From Cepaea nemoralis (Eukaryota > Mollusca > Gastropoda > Stylommatophora > Helicidae), in contig JACEFZ010016116.1 of assembly GCA_014155875.1 (NCBI GenBank), positions 124,001-188,000 of the forward strand: 64,000 nucleotides of DNA. Reading direction: 5' to 3'. Under the pieces are notes generated by a model that had not been told where the DNA came from, did no database searches, and worked only from the letters and a program-made list of their open reading frames with translations. Both the position numbers and the translations under genes were made by a program. Positions 33,967-46,895 of the stretch are shown here, piece by piece. Each line of letters starts with the position of its first letter. Within the stretch, counting starts at the first letter, position 1.

Positions 33967-34035
33967 CACTAGCTGACCCGGCCCGGCTTCGCCCAGTCCC
34001 TGGTGGGGAGCATCTCATTTAATTCATATAAGTAT
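33967..34035 (+). repeat. Dispersed repeat C, truncated third copy
   Basis: A third CTAGCTGACCCGGCCCGGC start, running 70 bp to a short (AT)n and then replaced by RT-like sequence. It follows the end of the previous copy within 10 bp, so copies are arranged head to tail. Confidence 0.7.
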
Positions 34036-34345
34036 ATATATATATAAGTTACGTTATGCTAATGACATCGTCTTGAAAGCAATAAGTTCACTACAGGAAA
34101 TGGTAGAAGTGACACAGAAATGAAGAAAGTAACTCGGAAATGTGTATCCACTTGAATAAGAGGGGAGTCAGAAGTCATGGTGATATCAAAGAAACAGATC
34201 GTGTCTAAATGTACAATTAATATAAATGGTGTTAATCTGGGGCAAGTGTTAAAAAATTCAAATATCTAGGCATATGGATAACATCCGATGGGAGATGTGT
34301 TACAGAGGTACAGAACAGCATAGGACACGCACAAGTTACGTTTTA
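34036..34345 (+). pseudogene. Degenerate LINE reverse transcriptase fragment
   Basis: Translation over several frames gives LRYANDIVL (the YADD box with N for the first D), then LNKRGVRSH and KFKYLGIWITSDGRC. This is the usual spacing from the RT active site to the KYLG motif. At least three frameshifts or stops are present. Confidence 0.7.
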
Positions 34346-35189
34346 CGGGATGAAGAACACCTGTTACAATCATCCCTGTCATTGGAATATAATCCAATAT
34401 TTCCCTACTTCACGGATAAAGTAGAACAGCATGAGTGAAACAGAGGCACAACTTCTGTGAAGCTGGATCTGGATTACGTCCTGTTATTTTAAATTGGCCA
34501 CCTCGTAGCCGCATGACGTTCGATCTTAGACCGACAACTGACCGCCGACGTAACGTTGAGGCATCTCTCGTTAGAACGGACCAGATAACTGACCTGTGTA
34601 AGTTTACATGGCTAGGGAACGGACAATGACAATGCTTTTATCCCACTATCCCCCCTCCCCCCTCCCCCACCGCCGACGTTCAGTCTACAAACTGGTCATC
34701 AATGTCAAGTCCATCTTGTCGGACAAGTGAACCTGCCAATGTTACCACGGGACGCATCAATCACCCTGATCGGACCGTGACGTTTAATCTGGTCAAAGTC
34801 AAACACTCGGCCGGAACTGATTCAACTAATGACCACAAGATGCGGGGTAATCCGCCATTATGACGTCATCAATCCCGGCGTAGGGTGTCAGAAGTTATTG
34901 TGTACCAGGAATGATTCTCTCCCGCCTGTAGGGACATGTTTGCCGTGCGGGGGACCCACACAAAAGGGCAGCACCCCGCGAGCTGGACACCCGCGTACAT
35001 TACGCTTGAGATGTCCCACCAGCCACTGGAGGGTCCTGCGACTGGCGGGATGATTAATGAGGTCAACTGTCTCCGAGACGACATCTGTAATCTCCGATGA
35101 CTTCAGGCACAGAAATCTGGTTCTTAGTCTCTGCTTTCATTTGGAATCTGTGATTGCCAGAGTGGGCATGAGAATATCTCCATGGTGTA
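34346..35189. other. Unassigned sequence
   Basis: C-rich run at 34650-34670. Short frames at 34435-34629 and 34829-35053 show no domain. No repeat recognised. Confidence 0.4.
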
Positions 35190-35760
35190 TCTATATTCAT
35201 TCATTCATTCAGTAGCATGACCTTTGCAGAACCTCGCTCCCAAACAACCTTCCGGAAAACCTCTCGATCATAAGCGTCCGATACACGCATCTGGAGATCA
35301 TCCGCCACATCCTGCACCCATCTTCTCTTTGGCCTTCCTCTTCCTCTCTTCCCAGGCATATACCCCTCCATTATTGTTCTCTCCAAACTCTCATGACGTT
35401 TCAAGTGACCAAAATATTTAAATTTTCTTTGTTTTATCGTCTTTAATAGTCAATCTTCTTCAATATTCAGCTCTTGAAGTATGGATGCATTCGTTCTTTA
35501 CTTTACCCAAGATATTCTTAGAACTCGTCTATAACATTTATATTCAAAGGGCATGTATGCGCTGTTCAGCTTGTTTAGTAAGTGTCCAGGTCTCACAGGC
35601 GTATGTTGCAATGGGAAAGATGCATGCTCTTACAAATCAAATTTGTGTAGTTCTGTCTGTCCCACTCCATAATTTATTCAGTTTTAAGTCTTTGAAGAGC
35701 AAATGATAGTCGTCGTTTAATTTCTTTCATGCTTCTATACTACTTCTCCCTGTTGTGTAA
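35190..35760 (-). pseudogene. RTE-like LINE C-terminal relic
   Basis: On the minus strand: ATYACETWTLTKQ-like sequence (about 35600-35560), then FKYFGHLKRHESLERTIMEG and RGRGRPKRRWVQDVADDL, ending at 35201. This is the thumb/C-terminal region typical of RTE-type LINEs, with stops and frameshifts upstream. It ends with an (ATGA)n-type tail at about 35198-35216. Confidence 0.75.
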
Positions 35761-35998
35761 TGTCTGCTCCGAGATCTTCCTCTTCCCTGAGTGCTGATCA
35801 ATACTTAGAAGTGCAATCGTGGAATTAGATCATTCATAACCTGAAGACAGCGCACAGTGTGGCGGATGGGTGGACAAGAAAGCCCGGGTGGGCGGCCAGT
35901 CATTTGTCACTGTCAGTTCACGCGTTCATCCAGTTGATTGTGCCACGTGCAGGAGGGAGGTAGGCGAGTAGAGTGGAGAATGTGACAGAAGGAGCAAA

Positions 35999-35999
<1 letters not shown>

Positions 36000-36076
<77 letters not shown>
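36000..36076. repeat. (GA)n microsatellite
   Basis: Pure GA run of about 37 units. 35761-35999 before it has no supported feature. Confidence 0.97.
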
Positions 36077-36078
<2 letters not shown>

Positions 36079-36254
36079 GAGGAGAAAAAAATCAATGTTA
36101 TAGATGATTGGGAAGGATGAAAGAGGCTAAAAGAGTAAGGGATAAACAGATAAAAGAAGGGAGAGTTAGAGATGGAAAGGGGAGAGGGAAAAGAGAGGGA
36201 AGGAGTTAGCGATTATCACGCGAACAGGAGGGAGAGAAGAACACAGAGAAGGAG

Positions 36255-36450
36255 AGTGGGTTTGGTTAGAGTTTGAGTAAATGGAAGAAGAGTGAGAGAG
36301 GTACAGGAGAAGAGTGAGAGAGGTACAGGAGAAGAGTGAGAGAGGTACAGGAGAAGAGTGAGAGAGGTACAGGAGAAGAGTAAGAGAGGTACAGGAGAAG
36401 AGTGAGAGAGGTACAGGAGAAGAGTGAGAGAGGTACAGGAGAAGAGAACG
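36255..36450. repeat. 22-bp minisatellite
   Basis: Seven units of GTACAGGAGAAGAGTGAGAG plus AG inside a generally GA-rich region (36080-36540). Confidence 0.94.
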
Positions 36451-36779
36451 AGCAAGGCAGTTAAAGATGCAAAGATATGGAGTAAAAGAGTGAAAGAGGG
36501 GGATAAAGAGAGTGGGAGGGGAGTGGGAGAGAGAGAACGTGTGTGATCTATAGGAGGAGACTGGCACTTATGGAGACCCGGTGTACAAGGAAAGCTATTC
36601 TTGATCAACGACAAGCCTCGTGTGCTAGAGTCTGCAATCAGGGACAGACAGACACTGTGAGGAAATGAGGGCGAGGAAGACAAGGACATACGAGTACAGA
36701 CAAACAGATAATGATGTGGCAGGAATAAACTATAAACAGAAATAGACAGAACTGGAGACAAGCGATAGACAAGAGACAG

Positions 36780-36905
36780 GAATAGAATGATGATAATAGA
36801 GCAACAAAGTAGGTGATAATACAACAACAAAGCAGATGATAATAGAACAACAAAGCAGATTATAATAGAACAACAAAGCAGATGATAATAGAACAACAAA
36901 GCAAA
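36780..36905. repeat. 23-bp minisatellite
   Basis: Five units containing GATGATAATAGAACAACAAA. The flanks to 37075 hold only a C run at 37008-37018. Confidence 0.93.
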
Positions 36906-37075
36906 GCGCTCTACATAAACTAATGCTAAGACGGGAGGCGGTAGGATGAACAAACACACACTACAATACACAAGTAATGAGAGTACCAAATGTGCTGGAA
37001 AATACCCCCCCCCCCCCTTTCCCTCCCCCACCTCGGACTTCCGCAGAATATGTGAAGATGGAGGGGGAGAGAGTG

Positions 37076-37489
37076 TGTGTGTGTGTGTGTGTGTGTATGT
37101 CGGGGTGGGTGGGGGAGATCAAAGGTGAATGTACGGACTTGTGTTCATCATCAACTACGCAACTTCCGGCTGGCTGCGGACATGGCGGCTGGCGAGTCAA
37201 ACATGGCTGGCTGCAGCTGGGGTCTGCCCCTCAATGACAGGCTACCAGACACGGAGCATCCAACAGTGATCATTTGCAACTATTTCAGGAAATTACGGTG
37301 CTCGCGGCAGACTTTCCGTCGGTCTGGGCAGGCATAAGTCTGTCTCTGACACCGCTCCGTGTCTGTCTTACGTAAATCAATGATGAACATATAGTCATAT
37401 ATGTATTTATTGTTTGTCTCTTATTTACCACGGAAAGATGCTCGCTTGGTGTAGAAGTGGAAAACCATCAGATATTCTTCCTCTTCTTT
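37076..37489. other. (GT)n and unassigned GC-rich sequence
   Basis: (GT)n at 37074-37096. Then about 200 bp with several CpGs and GGCTGGCTGCGG-type repeats (37160-37220). A short open frame here has no recognisable domain. Confidence 0.4.
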
Positions 37490-37640
37490 CGTTTCCTTGT
37501 AATGTGTCTATATCTGCAATGTTGTCTCTTGTATGAAATGTGTCTATATCTCCAATGTTGTCTCTTGTATGAAATGTGTCTATATCTCCAATGTTGTCTC
37601 TGGTATGAAATGTGTCTCTATCTGTAATGCTGTCTCTTGA
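37490..37640. repeat. 36-bp minisatellite
   Basis: Four units containing TTGTCTCTTGTATGAAATGT and GTCTATATCT. It lies at the end of the following LINE relic. Confidence 0.92.
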
Positions 37641-37860
37641 ATGAAGGGGTCCCTGTAGGTTATCTTCCACTGTTGTGTCTCCAGACCAGAAGTGTTGCCT
37701 AGATATGTTGTATTAAGGCAGTCTTGGAGTATGTGCTCTGCTGTCTGTGGCGCCAATCCTCGTGTGGGCGTAGCTGACTGGCAAGTCTTGAATGTTGTAA
37801 TCAGATAGTGTGTTTTGTTCTGCTGCTCATCAGTCCACTCCCAATCAACCAACCCTCAGC
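37641..37860 (-). pseudogene. LINE C-terminal knuckle relic
   Basis: The minus frame reads THYLITTFKT, then PQTAEHILQDCLNT. This matches the end of RNase H LINE ORFs (in the 3941 element: KHLLQDCP after CNC). The Cys pair is lost, so the knuckle is broken. Confidence 0.65.
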
Positions 37861-38985
37861 CCCTCCCTCCCGCCAACCCTCAGCCCCCCCCCCCCCCCCG
37901 CAACAAGCCGAGAAACAGACAAGAAGACAGACGAATTCACACATGACCGCAATGTCCAGAAGAATTCTGCTTGATGTTTTAACAGTTACAGACAGACAGA
38001 CAGATAGACAGACAGACAGACAGACAGACAGCACCAAGAAGGGAAGCTATTCAACATGTAAATGTCCTATTACCTCTGCTGTCTGCTGTTATTAAAGTAC
38101 CCAGATACTTAGGGCTCCACATGCAAACCTTTAAAAGTTGATAGAAATTACAATATCCATGCCATTGTAACCTGTCAAAAGCGTTAAGGATGCCAAGGGT
38201 GTTCAGCACGTGATATCACGGTGCAGACTAACGCGATGACGTCATAAGGACATTTTAAAGATGGCCGCCCCACTTTTGATATGCACCAAAGAGGAGCAAT
38301 GTTTTGTTATCCGTGTTGTGATCAGTGAAGGGGTGAAACCTATGGAAATTCAACAATGCATGAGATCCAGTACTGTGATGCATGCCTGTCAGTCCAGCAA
38401 GTGTATGAGTGGAGTAGCAAGTTTCAAAACGGGGTAACTTCTGTAACAGACTATTCATGACAGGATCAGCCCCATCGAGTAGTGACCTCAGAGTGGATGT
38501 TTCTACAGGAATTCAAGCACTTTATCAGTGCTGGAGGACTTGCATTGAACGTGGTGGTGACTACATGGACAAATTATATATTTGTTCCGTACTTTTTCAG
38601 AATATTTTCACACACACAAAATACATAAACACACAAAACACACATAAGATTTTCATGTGAAGCCCCCTTGTACATTGACTTGTTTCTGATTAGTTCCATT
38701 CCCTGTGTTGTTGTATTTGGGCGACCTGTGTTTCTGCTGTCAACATGATCTGTGTAACGGCTTGTGGTCCTGGCAAGATTTATTGACATTAACAACAAGC
38801 AGTACTTTAAAGAACGCTGCCTGTGATCAGCGATCCCCCCGCCCCTCATGAGCCTGCGGCGCGCGTAGGTGAATGAGACCCCACGGTGGACCACGGGCAG
38901 AAAATGATTGACAGCCATTGGTGTGGAATGTGTGAAATATTCCTAAGTGAGCGCGCATCCTGCCCGGGAAACATGCTACACATGC
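37861..38985. other. Mostly unassigned; (CAGA)n and poly-C
   Basis: Poly-C at 37886-37899 and (CAGA)n at 37989-38030. 38035-38985 has no repeat or coding motif I recognise. Confidence 0.4.
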
Positions 38986-38994
38986 ACGCACGCA

Positions 38995-39041
<47 letters not shown>

Positions 39042-39080
39042 GCTCATCACGCCAACAACAACAACAACAACAACAAATAA
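38986..39080. repeat. (CA)n and (AAC)n microsatellites
   Basis: (CA)n at 38998-39039 and (AAC)n at 39053-39076, with an (AAT)n-rich stretch following at 39145-39250. Confidence 0.95.
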
Positions 39081-39182
39081 CGCCTGCCGTAAACACACGC
39101 ACATCACTGAATTTCTGTGGCTTCTTTCTGGAGAAGATCAATAAGTAATAATAATAATACTACTAATTATAATACTAATAAC

Positions 39183-39231
<49 letters not shown>

Positions 39232-39250
39232 TAATAATAATAATAATAAT

Positions 39251-39450
39251 GCGCTCAACGAGCAACAAACTGAGGATATGCGGCACAAGCTAAAAACGCA
39301 GTCACTTACTGCGGGACCTGCCTCGTCTTACAGATGCGGAAACTGTGACAGAGATTGTCACTCTCGCATTGGACTATACAGTCACCAGCGGTGCTGCCAG
39401 GTACCTCCCCAGCGGCACAACTCTATGGTCCTTCAGGACTGAAAGAGGCC

Positions 39451-39483
<33 letters not shown>

Positions 39484-39484
39484 G
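39251..39484 (+). pseudogene. LINE C-terminal zinc-finger relic with (AAT)n tail
   Basis: One frame gives YRCGNCDRDCHSRIGLYSH followed by QRCC, a CxxC...H finger common at the end of some LINE ORFs, then a stop and an (AAT)n tail at 39450-39482. The upstream part is lost in another (AAT)n run. Confidence 0.65.
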
Positions 39485-39505
39485 TTAGTTGTATATACTT
39501 TACAG

Positions 39506-40265
39506 CAGTGATTCTCAACCGGTGGGGAATCTCTCCTCCCCCATCTCCGGGCCAGGGTGGGGGGGGGGGGGATTTTAGGGTTTCCAGAGGGGAATTAAGA
39601 TTATTTCTGCTTTTCTCTCCATACTTTATGGTTTTATACTTCTCAGCCTTCTGAAATTCGTGTTATAATGTAAGTCATTTGTTCTCAACCTGTTTTGGCC
39701 CGTGCCTCCCTTCACCACATTTTCAGAACGTCACCTCCCCCCCCCCCCTTTCGAAATTCCTCCCTAAAAATCCCCCTCCCCTTCACAGCATACGTAATAT
39801 TGGAAGCTAAATTTAAAGCACATACAAAACAAGTCTAGATGTCTACATTAAATTTGATTTGTGGGTCTACTCACGTTATACAATGAATTTCAGACGGGTG
39901 AGACGTACAGAACCGTAAAGTATGAAGGGAAAAAAACAATATCAAGTAATTGGTTCTTGTATTAAAATTCTTGAAATAATCTTAATCTCCCCCCCCCCCC
40001 CCCCCCCCCCACCTGGAAACCCTAAACCGGTTGAGAAAAACTGATGTAAGTAGACCCACAGTTCACGCTTTAATGTATTTAATGTAGATGTCTAGACTTG
40101 TTCTAGTATGTGTTATTAAATTTAGCGTCCATTTTTACGTATACTGTGTAGGGGCGGGGGGGGGGGGGATTTATAGGGAGGACATACAAAGAGGGGGGGG
40201 GGGAGATGACATTCTGAACATATGGTGAAGGGGTGCACTGGGCCAAAAAAGGTTGAGAACCACTG
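39506..40265. mobile_element. hAT MITE (outer copy) with 8-bp TSD
   Basis: The ends read CAGTGATTCTCAACC (39506) and GGTTGAGAACCACTG (to 40265), the terminal inverted repeat type of hAT transposons. CTTTACAG flanks both sides (39498-39505 and 40266-40273), an 8-bp duplication typical of hAT. There is no transposase. The outer copy itself is about 384 bp; the middle 368 bp are a second copy in the opposite orientation. Confidence 0.88.
39676..40043. mobile_element. hAT MITE nested inside another copy
   Basis: Begins CATTTGTTCTCAACC and ends GGTTGAGAAAAACTG. It is flanked by ATGTAAGT at 39668-39675 and 40044-40051 (8-bp TSD). The body is homologous to the copy at 42405-42775 (TTTTGGCCCGTGCC at one end, CCTGGAAACCCTAAA near the other). 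It must have inserted after the outer copy. Confidence 0.88.
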
Positions 40266-40459
40266 CTTTACAGGACGTATGGTGTGGTATGCGTCGTATG
40301 GTGTGGTATGCGGTATGCGATATGTGGAATAAGGTATAGGTTATGTGTTATGCCGTAAGTGGTATGTGGTAAGTGGTATGCGGTATGCGCTATGTGGTAT
40401 TGTGAATCGCATTCGCTACCTCTTCGGCACGAACACCGGTATTAATAATATAACTGGAA

Positions 40460-40850
40460 GTCAGCATGGCCGAATGGATAAGAAGCTCACTCTTAAACAA
40501 CCGGTGTGCTAAAGGTGAGGTAGCGGGTTCAAACCCTAACCGATCAGTTGGACTCAAATGTTGAAAGAACGCACTAGACAACATAAGAATTGAAAGCTAC
40601 AGTTACAGACAGGGATTTGAACCTGATACCTGCAAATGTGGACGGCGCCTGGCTGCAGGAACAAGTCTACTTCGACGCATAACCAACTGGACACCCCTAA
40701 AAGAAAACTTTATTTAGCCAGTTCTGTCATGCACATGAACCCACAACTATGGAAGATTGTGATGTTGAAGATGTGGACGGAGAACTTACGGGAATGTCCC
40801 GAGAGCTGGGATGTCGGTTGTTAGCACACAACTACCGCGGCTCCACATTC
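40460..40850 (+). repeat. Composite of tRNA-derived SINE pieces
   Basis: A plus-strand tRNA-like head (CATGGCCGAATGGATAAG, B box GGGTTCAAACCC at 40528) is followed by a body (CGCACTAGACAAC). A minus-strand family T head comes next (40605-40690, B box reading GGTTCAAATCCC on the minus strand). A weak match to the relic at 23113 lies at 40770-40815. Confidence 0.55.
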
Positions 40851-40904
40851 AGCTTATTTATGAACTGTCTTAGTGGCCTCAAATAGTTCCCCAAATAATA
40901 TTAG

Positions 40905-40917
40905 TAGTGGTAGTAAC

Positions 40918-40974
<57 letters not shown>

Positions 40975-40994
40975 TGTTGTTGTTGTTGTAGTCA

Positions 40995-41053
<59 letters not shown>

Positions 41054-41386
41054 CTAGTAGTAGTGGTGGTTGTAGTAGTATTAGCAGCAGCAGTAGCATC
41101 AGCAGCAGCAGCAGTAGTAGTAACAGTAGTAGAAGTAGTGATGCAATAGTAATAGTAGTAGTAGCAGTAGTAGAGTAGTAGTAGTTTTAACAGTAATGGT
41201 AGTAGAGTAGTAGTAGTAATAGTAGTAGTAGTAATAGTAGTAGTACTAATAGTAGTAGTAGTAGTAATAGTAGTAGTAGTAATAGTGGTGGTAGAGTAGT
41301 AGTGGCAATAGTAGTACTAGTAGTAGTAGTGGTAGTAGTAGTAGTAGCAGTATTAGTAGTAGCAGTAGCAGTAGCAGCAGCAGCAT

Positions 41387-41449
<63 letters not shown>

Positions 41450-41455
41450 AGACTA
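40905..41455. repeat. (AGT)n trinucleotide tract
   Basis: About 550 bp of AGT/GTA repeats with TGT, AGC and GGT interruptions. The poly-Ser, poly-Val and poly-Thr frames are artefacts. Confidence 0.97.
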
Positions 41456-42334
41456 GATTATAATACAATTATTACAATCGCTTAGATCACTATATATTGT
41501 AAACAAAAATAAAAACCAAATACTTACGGAAATCACGAAACCTTGTGTCCACCTATATCTGTGTATATCCGTGTGTGGTGTGTGATGTGTCGGTATTTAT
41601 GTATCAGATCAGACACACAACGCCGTGCTATGTTCACTGTTTATATTAAACACTTCACTACAATCACTAACACCTGAAATGACCAACGCTCACAACGGTT
41701 GCCAGTAAGATTCCCCGAACCACACTTCACAAATATATCATTTCAATAAAGGAATCACAAACATTCACGGACGAATGGTGGTTGTTTCACGCTAGGCTGA
41801 TCCAGAAGATCACCACTGCAGAAATGAGTGAAAGCGTGAAGCTATGAACTCCAAACAGAAGATGTGGTCGAAACCCCTCGCCCGCCACTCAAGTCAAGAC
41901 TATAGCTTCTCTGGGCCTCACTTTTGATGGTTCTCCCCGCGGGGCTGCCGCGACGCACGAGGCGTTCGCGAGGGTACAGTTCTTCACGTGAGGAACTTGG
42001 ACGAAACTTTCTCCCGGTAAAACGGGTTTTAAACGATATTTGTGTTTGTTCAGGCACGGCTTTTTAAAAGCTAATCGTTTCTCCGTTGTTTGTTTCCACA
42101 AGGGAGAGGTAATTCCCCGGCAGATACTGTCGGAGGGCTGTGAAATGGGAGGGCGTTCATTAAGTTGGCGGATTAAGCCTTATTCATTGTGGGGGGTTGT
42201 TTGTGTCCGAGCGAGTTCCTGGCTCCAAACAGGACACACACACTGCGATATGTGACCGCCCTAACCATTGACACACAGGCTAGTGCTTGACTGACGCTGC
42301 GCGGGATTTGTCTGTTTGTAGAAGCTACAGAAAC
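41456..42334. other. Unassigned sequence
   Basis: No repeat, RNA or supported ORF. A moderately CpG-containing segment at 41900-42230 shows no coding motif. Confidence 0.4.
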
Positions 42335-43550
42335 ATACTCACATATACCATAGAAATATATATCTTACATATACTATAGACATATAATCACATATACTGT
42401 AGAACAGTGGTTCTCAACCTTTTTTGGCCCGTGCCCCCCTTCACCTATATTTTCAGAACGTCATTCCCCCCCCCCCATTTTCGTATTTCCGTACCTAAAA
42501 ATCCCGCCCCGCCCTACACAGTATACGTAATAATGGAAGCTAAATTTAATAGCACATACAAACAAGTCTAGACGTCCACATAAAACATGATTTGTGGGTC
42601 TATTTACTTTATAAATTGATTTTTAGAAGGGTGAGACGTACAGAACCGTACAGTAAGAAGGGAAAAACTATATCAAGTAATCGGTTCTTGTATTAACGCG
42701 ATCTTGAAATAATCTTAATCCCCCCCTCCCTGGAAACCCTAAAATTCCCCACGGGGGGGGGGGGGGGAATTGCTGCTGTAGAAATATACTCACATATACT
42801 ATAGACATATAATCACATATACTGTAGAAATATATTCACATATACTATAGAGATATAATCACATATACTGTAGAAATATACTCACATATACTATAGACAT
42901 ATAATCACATATACAGTAGAAATATACTCACATATACTATAGACATATAATCACATATACTATAGAAATATACTCACATATACTGTAGACATATAATCAC
43001 ATATACTATAGAAATATACTCACATATACTATAGGCATATAATCACATATACTGTAGACATATAATCACACATACTGTAGACATATAATCACATACACTG
43101 TAGAAATATACTCACATATACTATAGACATATAATCACATATACTATAGAAATATATTCACGTGTACTATAGACATATAATCACATATACTATAGAAATA
43201 TACTCACATATACTGTAGAGATATACTCACATATACTATAGGAATATACTCACATATACTATAGGAATATACTCACATATACTACAGAAATATACTTAAA
43301 TATACTACAGGAATATACTCACATATACTATAGGAATATACTCACATATACTATAGGAATATACTCACATATACTACAGAAATATACTTACATATACTAC
43401 AGGAATATACTCAAATATACTATAGGAATATACTTACATATGCTATAAGAATATACTCACATATACTATAGACATATACTCACATATACTATAGACATAT
43501 ACTCACATATACTACAGAAATATACTCACATATACTATAGAAACATACTC
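42335..43550. repeat. 23-bp satellite, subfamily 1
   Basis: Units of ATACTATAGAAATATACTCA with CAT, alternating with ACATATAATCA units in the first part. Interrupted by the hAT MITE at 42405-42775; the LINE tail insertion at 43551 lies within its last part. Confidence 0.93.
42405..42775. mobile_element. hAT MITE in the 23-bp satellite
   Basis: Starts CAGTGGTTCTCAACC; the right end is decayed (AATTGCTG). An 8-bp duplication CTGTAGAA lies at 42397-42404 and 42776-42783. 371 bp, same family as 39676-40043. Confidence 0.88.
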
Positions 43551-43697
43551 TCGGGAATGTTAACACAGTCAACAAATGCCCGCAGAAGTCGGACGTGTCG
43601 GTTTAACGGCGCAAGAACGCAGCTCTGCTGTAAACAGGCACAACGCAATCACGTCCGAAAAATAAAATAACTCCGGATAAACGCAGAAGAAGAGGAA
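43551..43697 (+). mobile_element. LINE 3'-tail-only insertion
   Basis: 147 bp consisting only of the conserved LINE 3' module (GTCAACAAATGCCCGCAGAA, then the GCTCTGCTGTAAACAGGC region and a GAAGAAGAGG tail). It is flanked by GAAACATACTC (43540-43550) and GAAATATACTC (43698-43708), an 11-bp TSD with one mismatch. Confidence 0.8.
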
Positions 43698-43708
43698 GAA
43701 ATATACTC

Positions 43709-46700
43709 ACATATACTATAGACATATAATCAACAGAAATATACTCACATACACTACATAAATATACTGTCATATAATCAGAAACACACTCACAGATACT
43801 ACAGAAGAATAATACAAAAATTCACTGACAGATATTGCATAAAATTACAAACAAATTAAACAGAAATATAGGGCAGATAATACATAAACCTACTCACAAG
43901 TACTACATAAATATATGGACAGATCCTGCGTAAATATACAAAGAAATAATACAGAAATATACTCACAGATAATACAGAAATATACTCACAGGCACTACAG
44001 AAATATACTGGCAGATATTACATAAATATTCTGACGGATACCACAGAAATACACTGACAGATACTACAGAAATATACTGACAGATATTACAGAAATATAC
44101 TGACAGATAGTAAAGAAATATACCGAAAATACGACAGAAATATACAGACAGATAACCAGAAGTATACTGACAGATACTACATAAATATACTGACAGATAC
44201 TACATAAATATACTGGCAGATACTACATAAATATACTGACAGATACTACATAAATATACTGGCAGATACTACATAAATATACTGACAGATACTACATAAA
44301 TATACTGACAGATACTACATAAATATACTGACAGATACTACATAAATATACTGACAGATACTACATAAATATACTGACAGATACTACATAAATATACTAA
44401 AGATACTACATAAATATACTGACAGATACTACATAAATATACTGGCAGATACTACATAAATATACTGACAGATACTACATAAATATACTAAAGATACTAC
44501 ATAAATATACTGACAGATACTACATAAATATACTAGCAGATACTACATAAATATACTGACAGATACTACATAAATATACTAAAGATACTACATAAATATA
44601 CTGACATATAATACATAAATATACTGACAGATACTACATAAATATACTGACAGATACTACATAAATATACTGACAGATACTACATAAATATACTGGCAGA
44701 TACTACATAAATATACTGACAGATACTACATAAATATACTAAAGATACTACATAAATATACTGACAGATACTACATAAATATACTAGCAGATACTACATA
44801 AATATACTGACAGATACTACATAAATATACTAAAGATACTACATAAATATACTGACATATAATACATAAATATACTGACAGATACTACATAAATATACTG
44901 ACAGATACTACATAAATATACTGACAGATACTACATAAATATTCTAAAGATACTACATAAATATACTGACAGATATTAAATAAATATACTGGCAGATACT
45001 ACATAAATATACTGACAGATACTACATAAATATACTTACAGATACTACATAAATATACTGACAGATACTACATAAATATACTGACAGATACTACATAAAT
45101 ATACCAAAGATACTATATAAATATACTGACAGATACTACATAAATATACTGACAGATACTACATAAATATACTGACAGATACTACATAAATATACTAAAG
45201 ATACTACATAAATATACTGACAGATACTACATAAATATACTGACAGATACTACATAAATATACTGGCAGATACTACATAAATATACTGACAGATCCTACA
45301 TAAATATACTAAATATACTACATAAATATACTGACAGATACTACATAAATATACTGACAGATACTACATAAATATACTGGCAGATACTACATAAATATAC
45401 TGACAGATACTACATAAATATACTAAATATACTACATAAATATACTGACAGATACTACATAAATGTACTGACAGATACTACATAAATATACTGGCAGATA
45501 CTACATAAATATACTGACAGATACTACATCAATATACTGACAGATACTACATAAATATACTAAAGATACTACATAAATATACTGACAGATACTACATAAA
45601 TATACTGACAGATACTACATAAATATACTGACAGATACTACATAAATATACTGGCAGATACTACATAAATATACTGACAGATACTACATAAATATACTGA
45701 CAGATACTACATAAATATACTGACAGATACTACATAAATATACTGGCAGATACTACATAAATATACTGACATATACTACATAAATATACTAAAGATACTA
45801 CATAAATATACTGACAGATACTACATAAATATACTAAAGATACTACATAAATATACTGACAGATACTACATAAATATACTGACAGATACTACATAAATAT
45901 GCTGACAGATACTACATAAATATACTAAAGATACTACATAAATATACTGGCAGATACTACATAAATATACTGACAGATACTACATAAATATACTGACAGA
46001 TACTACATAAATATACTAAAGATACTACACAAATATACTGACAGATACTACATAAATATACTGACAGATACTACATAAATATACTGACAGATACTACATA
46101 AATATACTGACAGATACTACATAAATATACTGACAGATACTACATAAATATACTAAAGATACTACATAAATATACTGACAGATACTACATAAATATACTG
46201 GCAGATACTACATAAATATACTGACAGATACTACATAAGTATACTAAAGACACTACATAAATATACTGACAGATACTACATAGATATAGTGACAGATACT
46301 ACATAAATATACTGACAGATACTACATAATTATACTAAAGATACTACATAAATATACTGGCAGATACTACATAAATATACTGACAGATACTACATAAATA
46401 TACTGACAGAAACTACATAAATATACTGACAGATACTACATAAATATAATGACAGATACTACATAAATATACTGACATATACAACATAATATACTAAAGA
46501 TACTATATAAATATACTGACAGATACTACATAAATATACTAAAGATACTACATAAATATACTGACAGATACTACATAAATATACTAAAGATACTACATAA
46601 ATATACTGGCAGATACTACACAAATATACTGACAGATACTACATAAATATACTGACAGATACTACATAAATATACTGGCAGATACTACATAAATATACTG

Positions 46701-46895
46701 GCAGATACTACATAAATATACTGGCAGATACTACATAAATATACTGACAGATACTACATAAATATACTAAAGATACTACATAAATATACTGGCAGATACT
46801 ACACAAATATACTGACAGATACTACATAAATATACTGACAGATACTACATAAATATACTGACAGATACTACATAAATATACTGACAGATACTAAA
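43709..46895. repeat. 23-bp satellite, subfamily 2
   Basis: More than 130 units of ATACTACATAAATATACTGA plus CAG, with a recurring short unit ending in CTAAAG and a CTGGCAG variant. These recur in a regular order, suggesting higher-order units of four to six monomers. The first 450 bp are degenerate. Confidence 0.96.

Noticed and set aside
37130..37337. Small plus-strand frame in a CpG-containing segment
   Set aside because: No homology I recognise, no start context and no neighbouring exon evidence.
40460..40548. Possible Leu/Ser-type tRNA gene
   Set aside because: Good A and B boxes, but no paired acceptor ends, and it continues into SINE body sequence.
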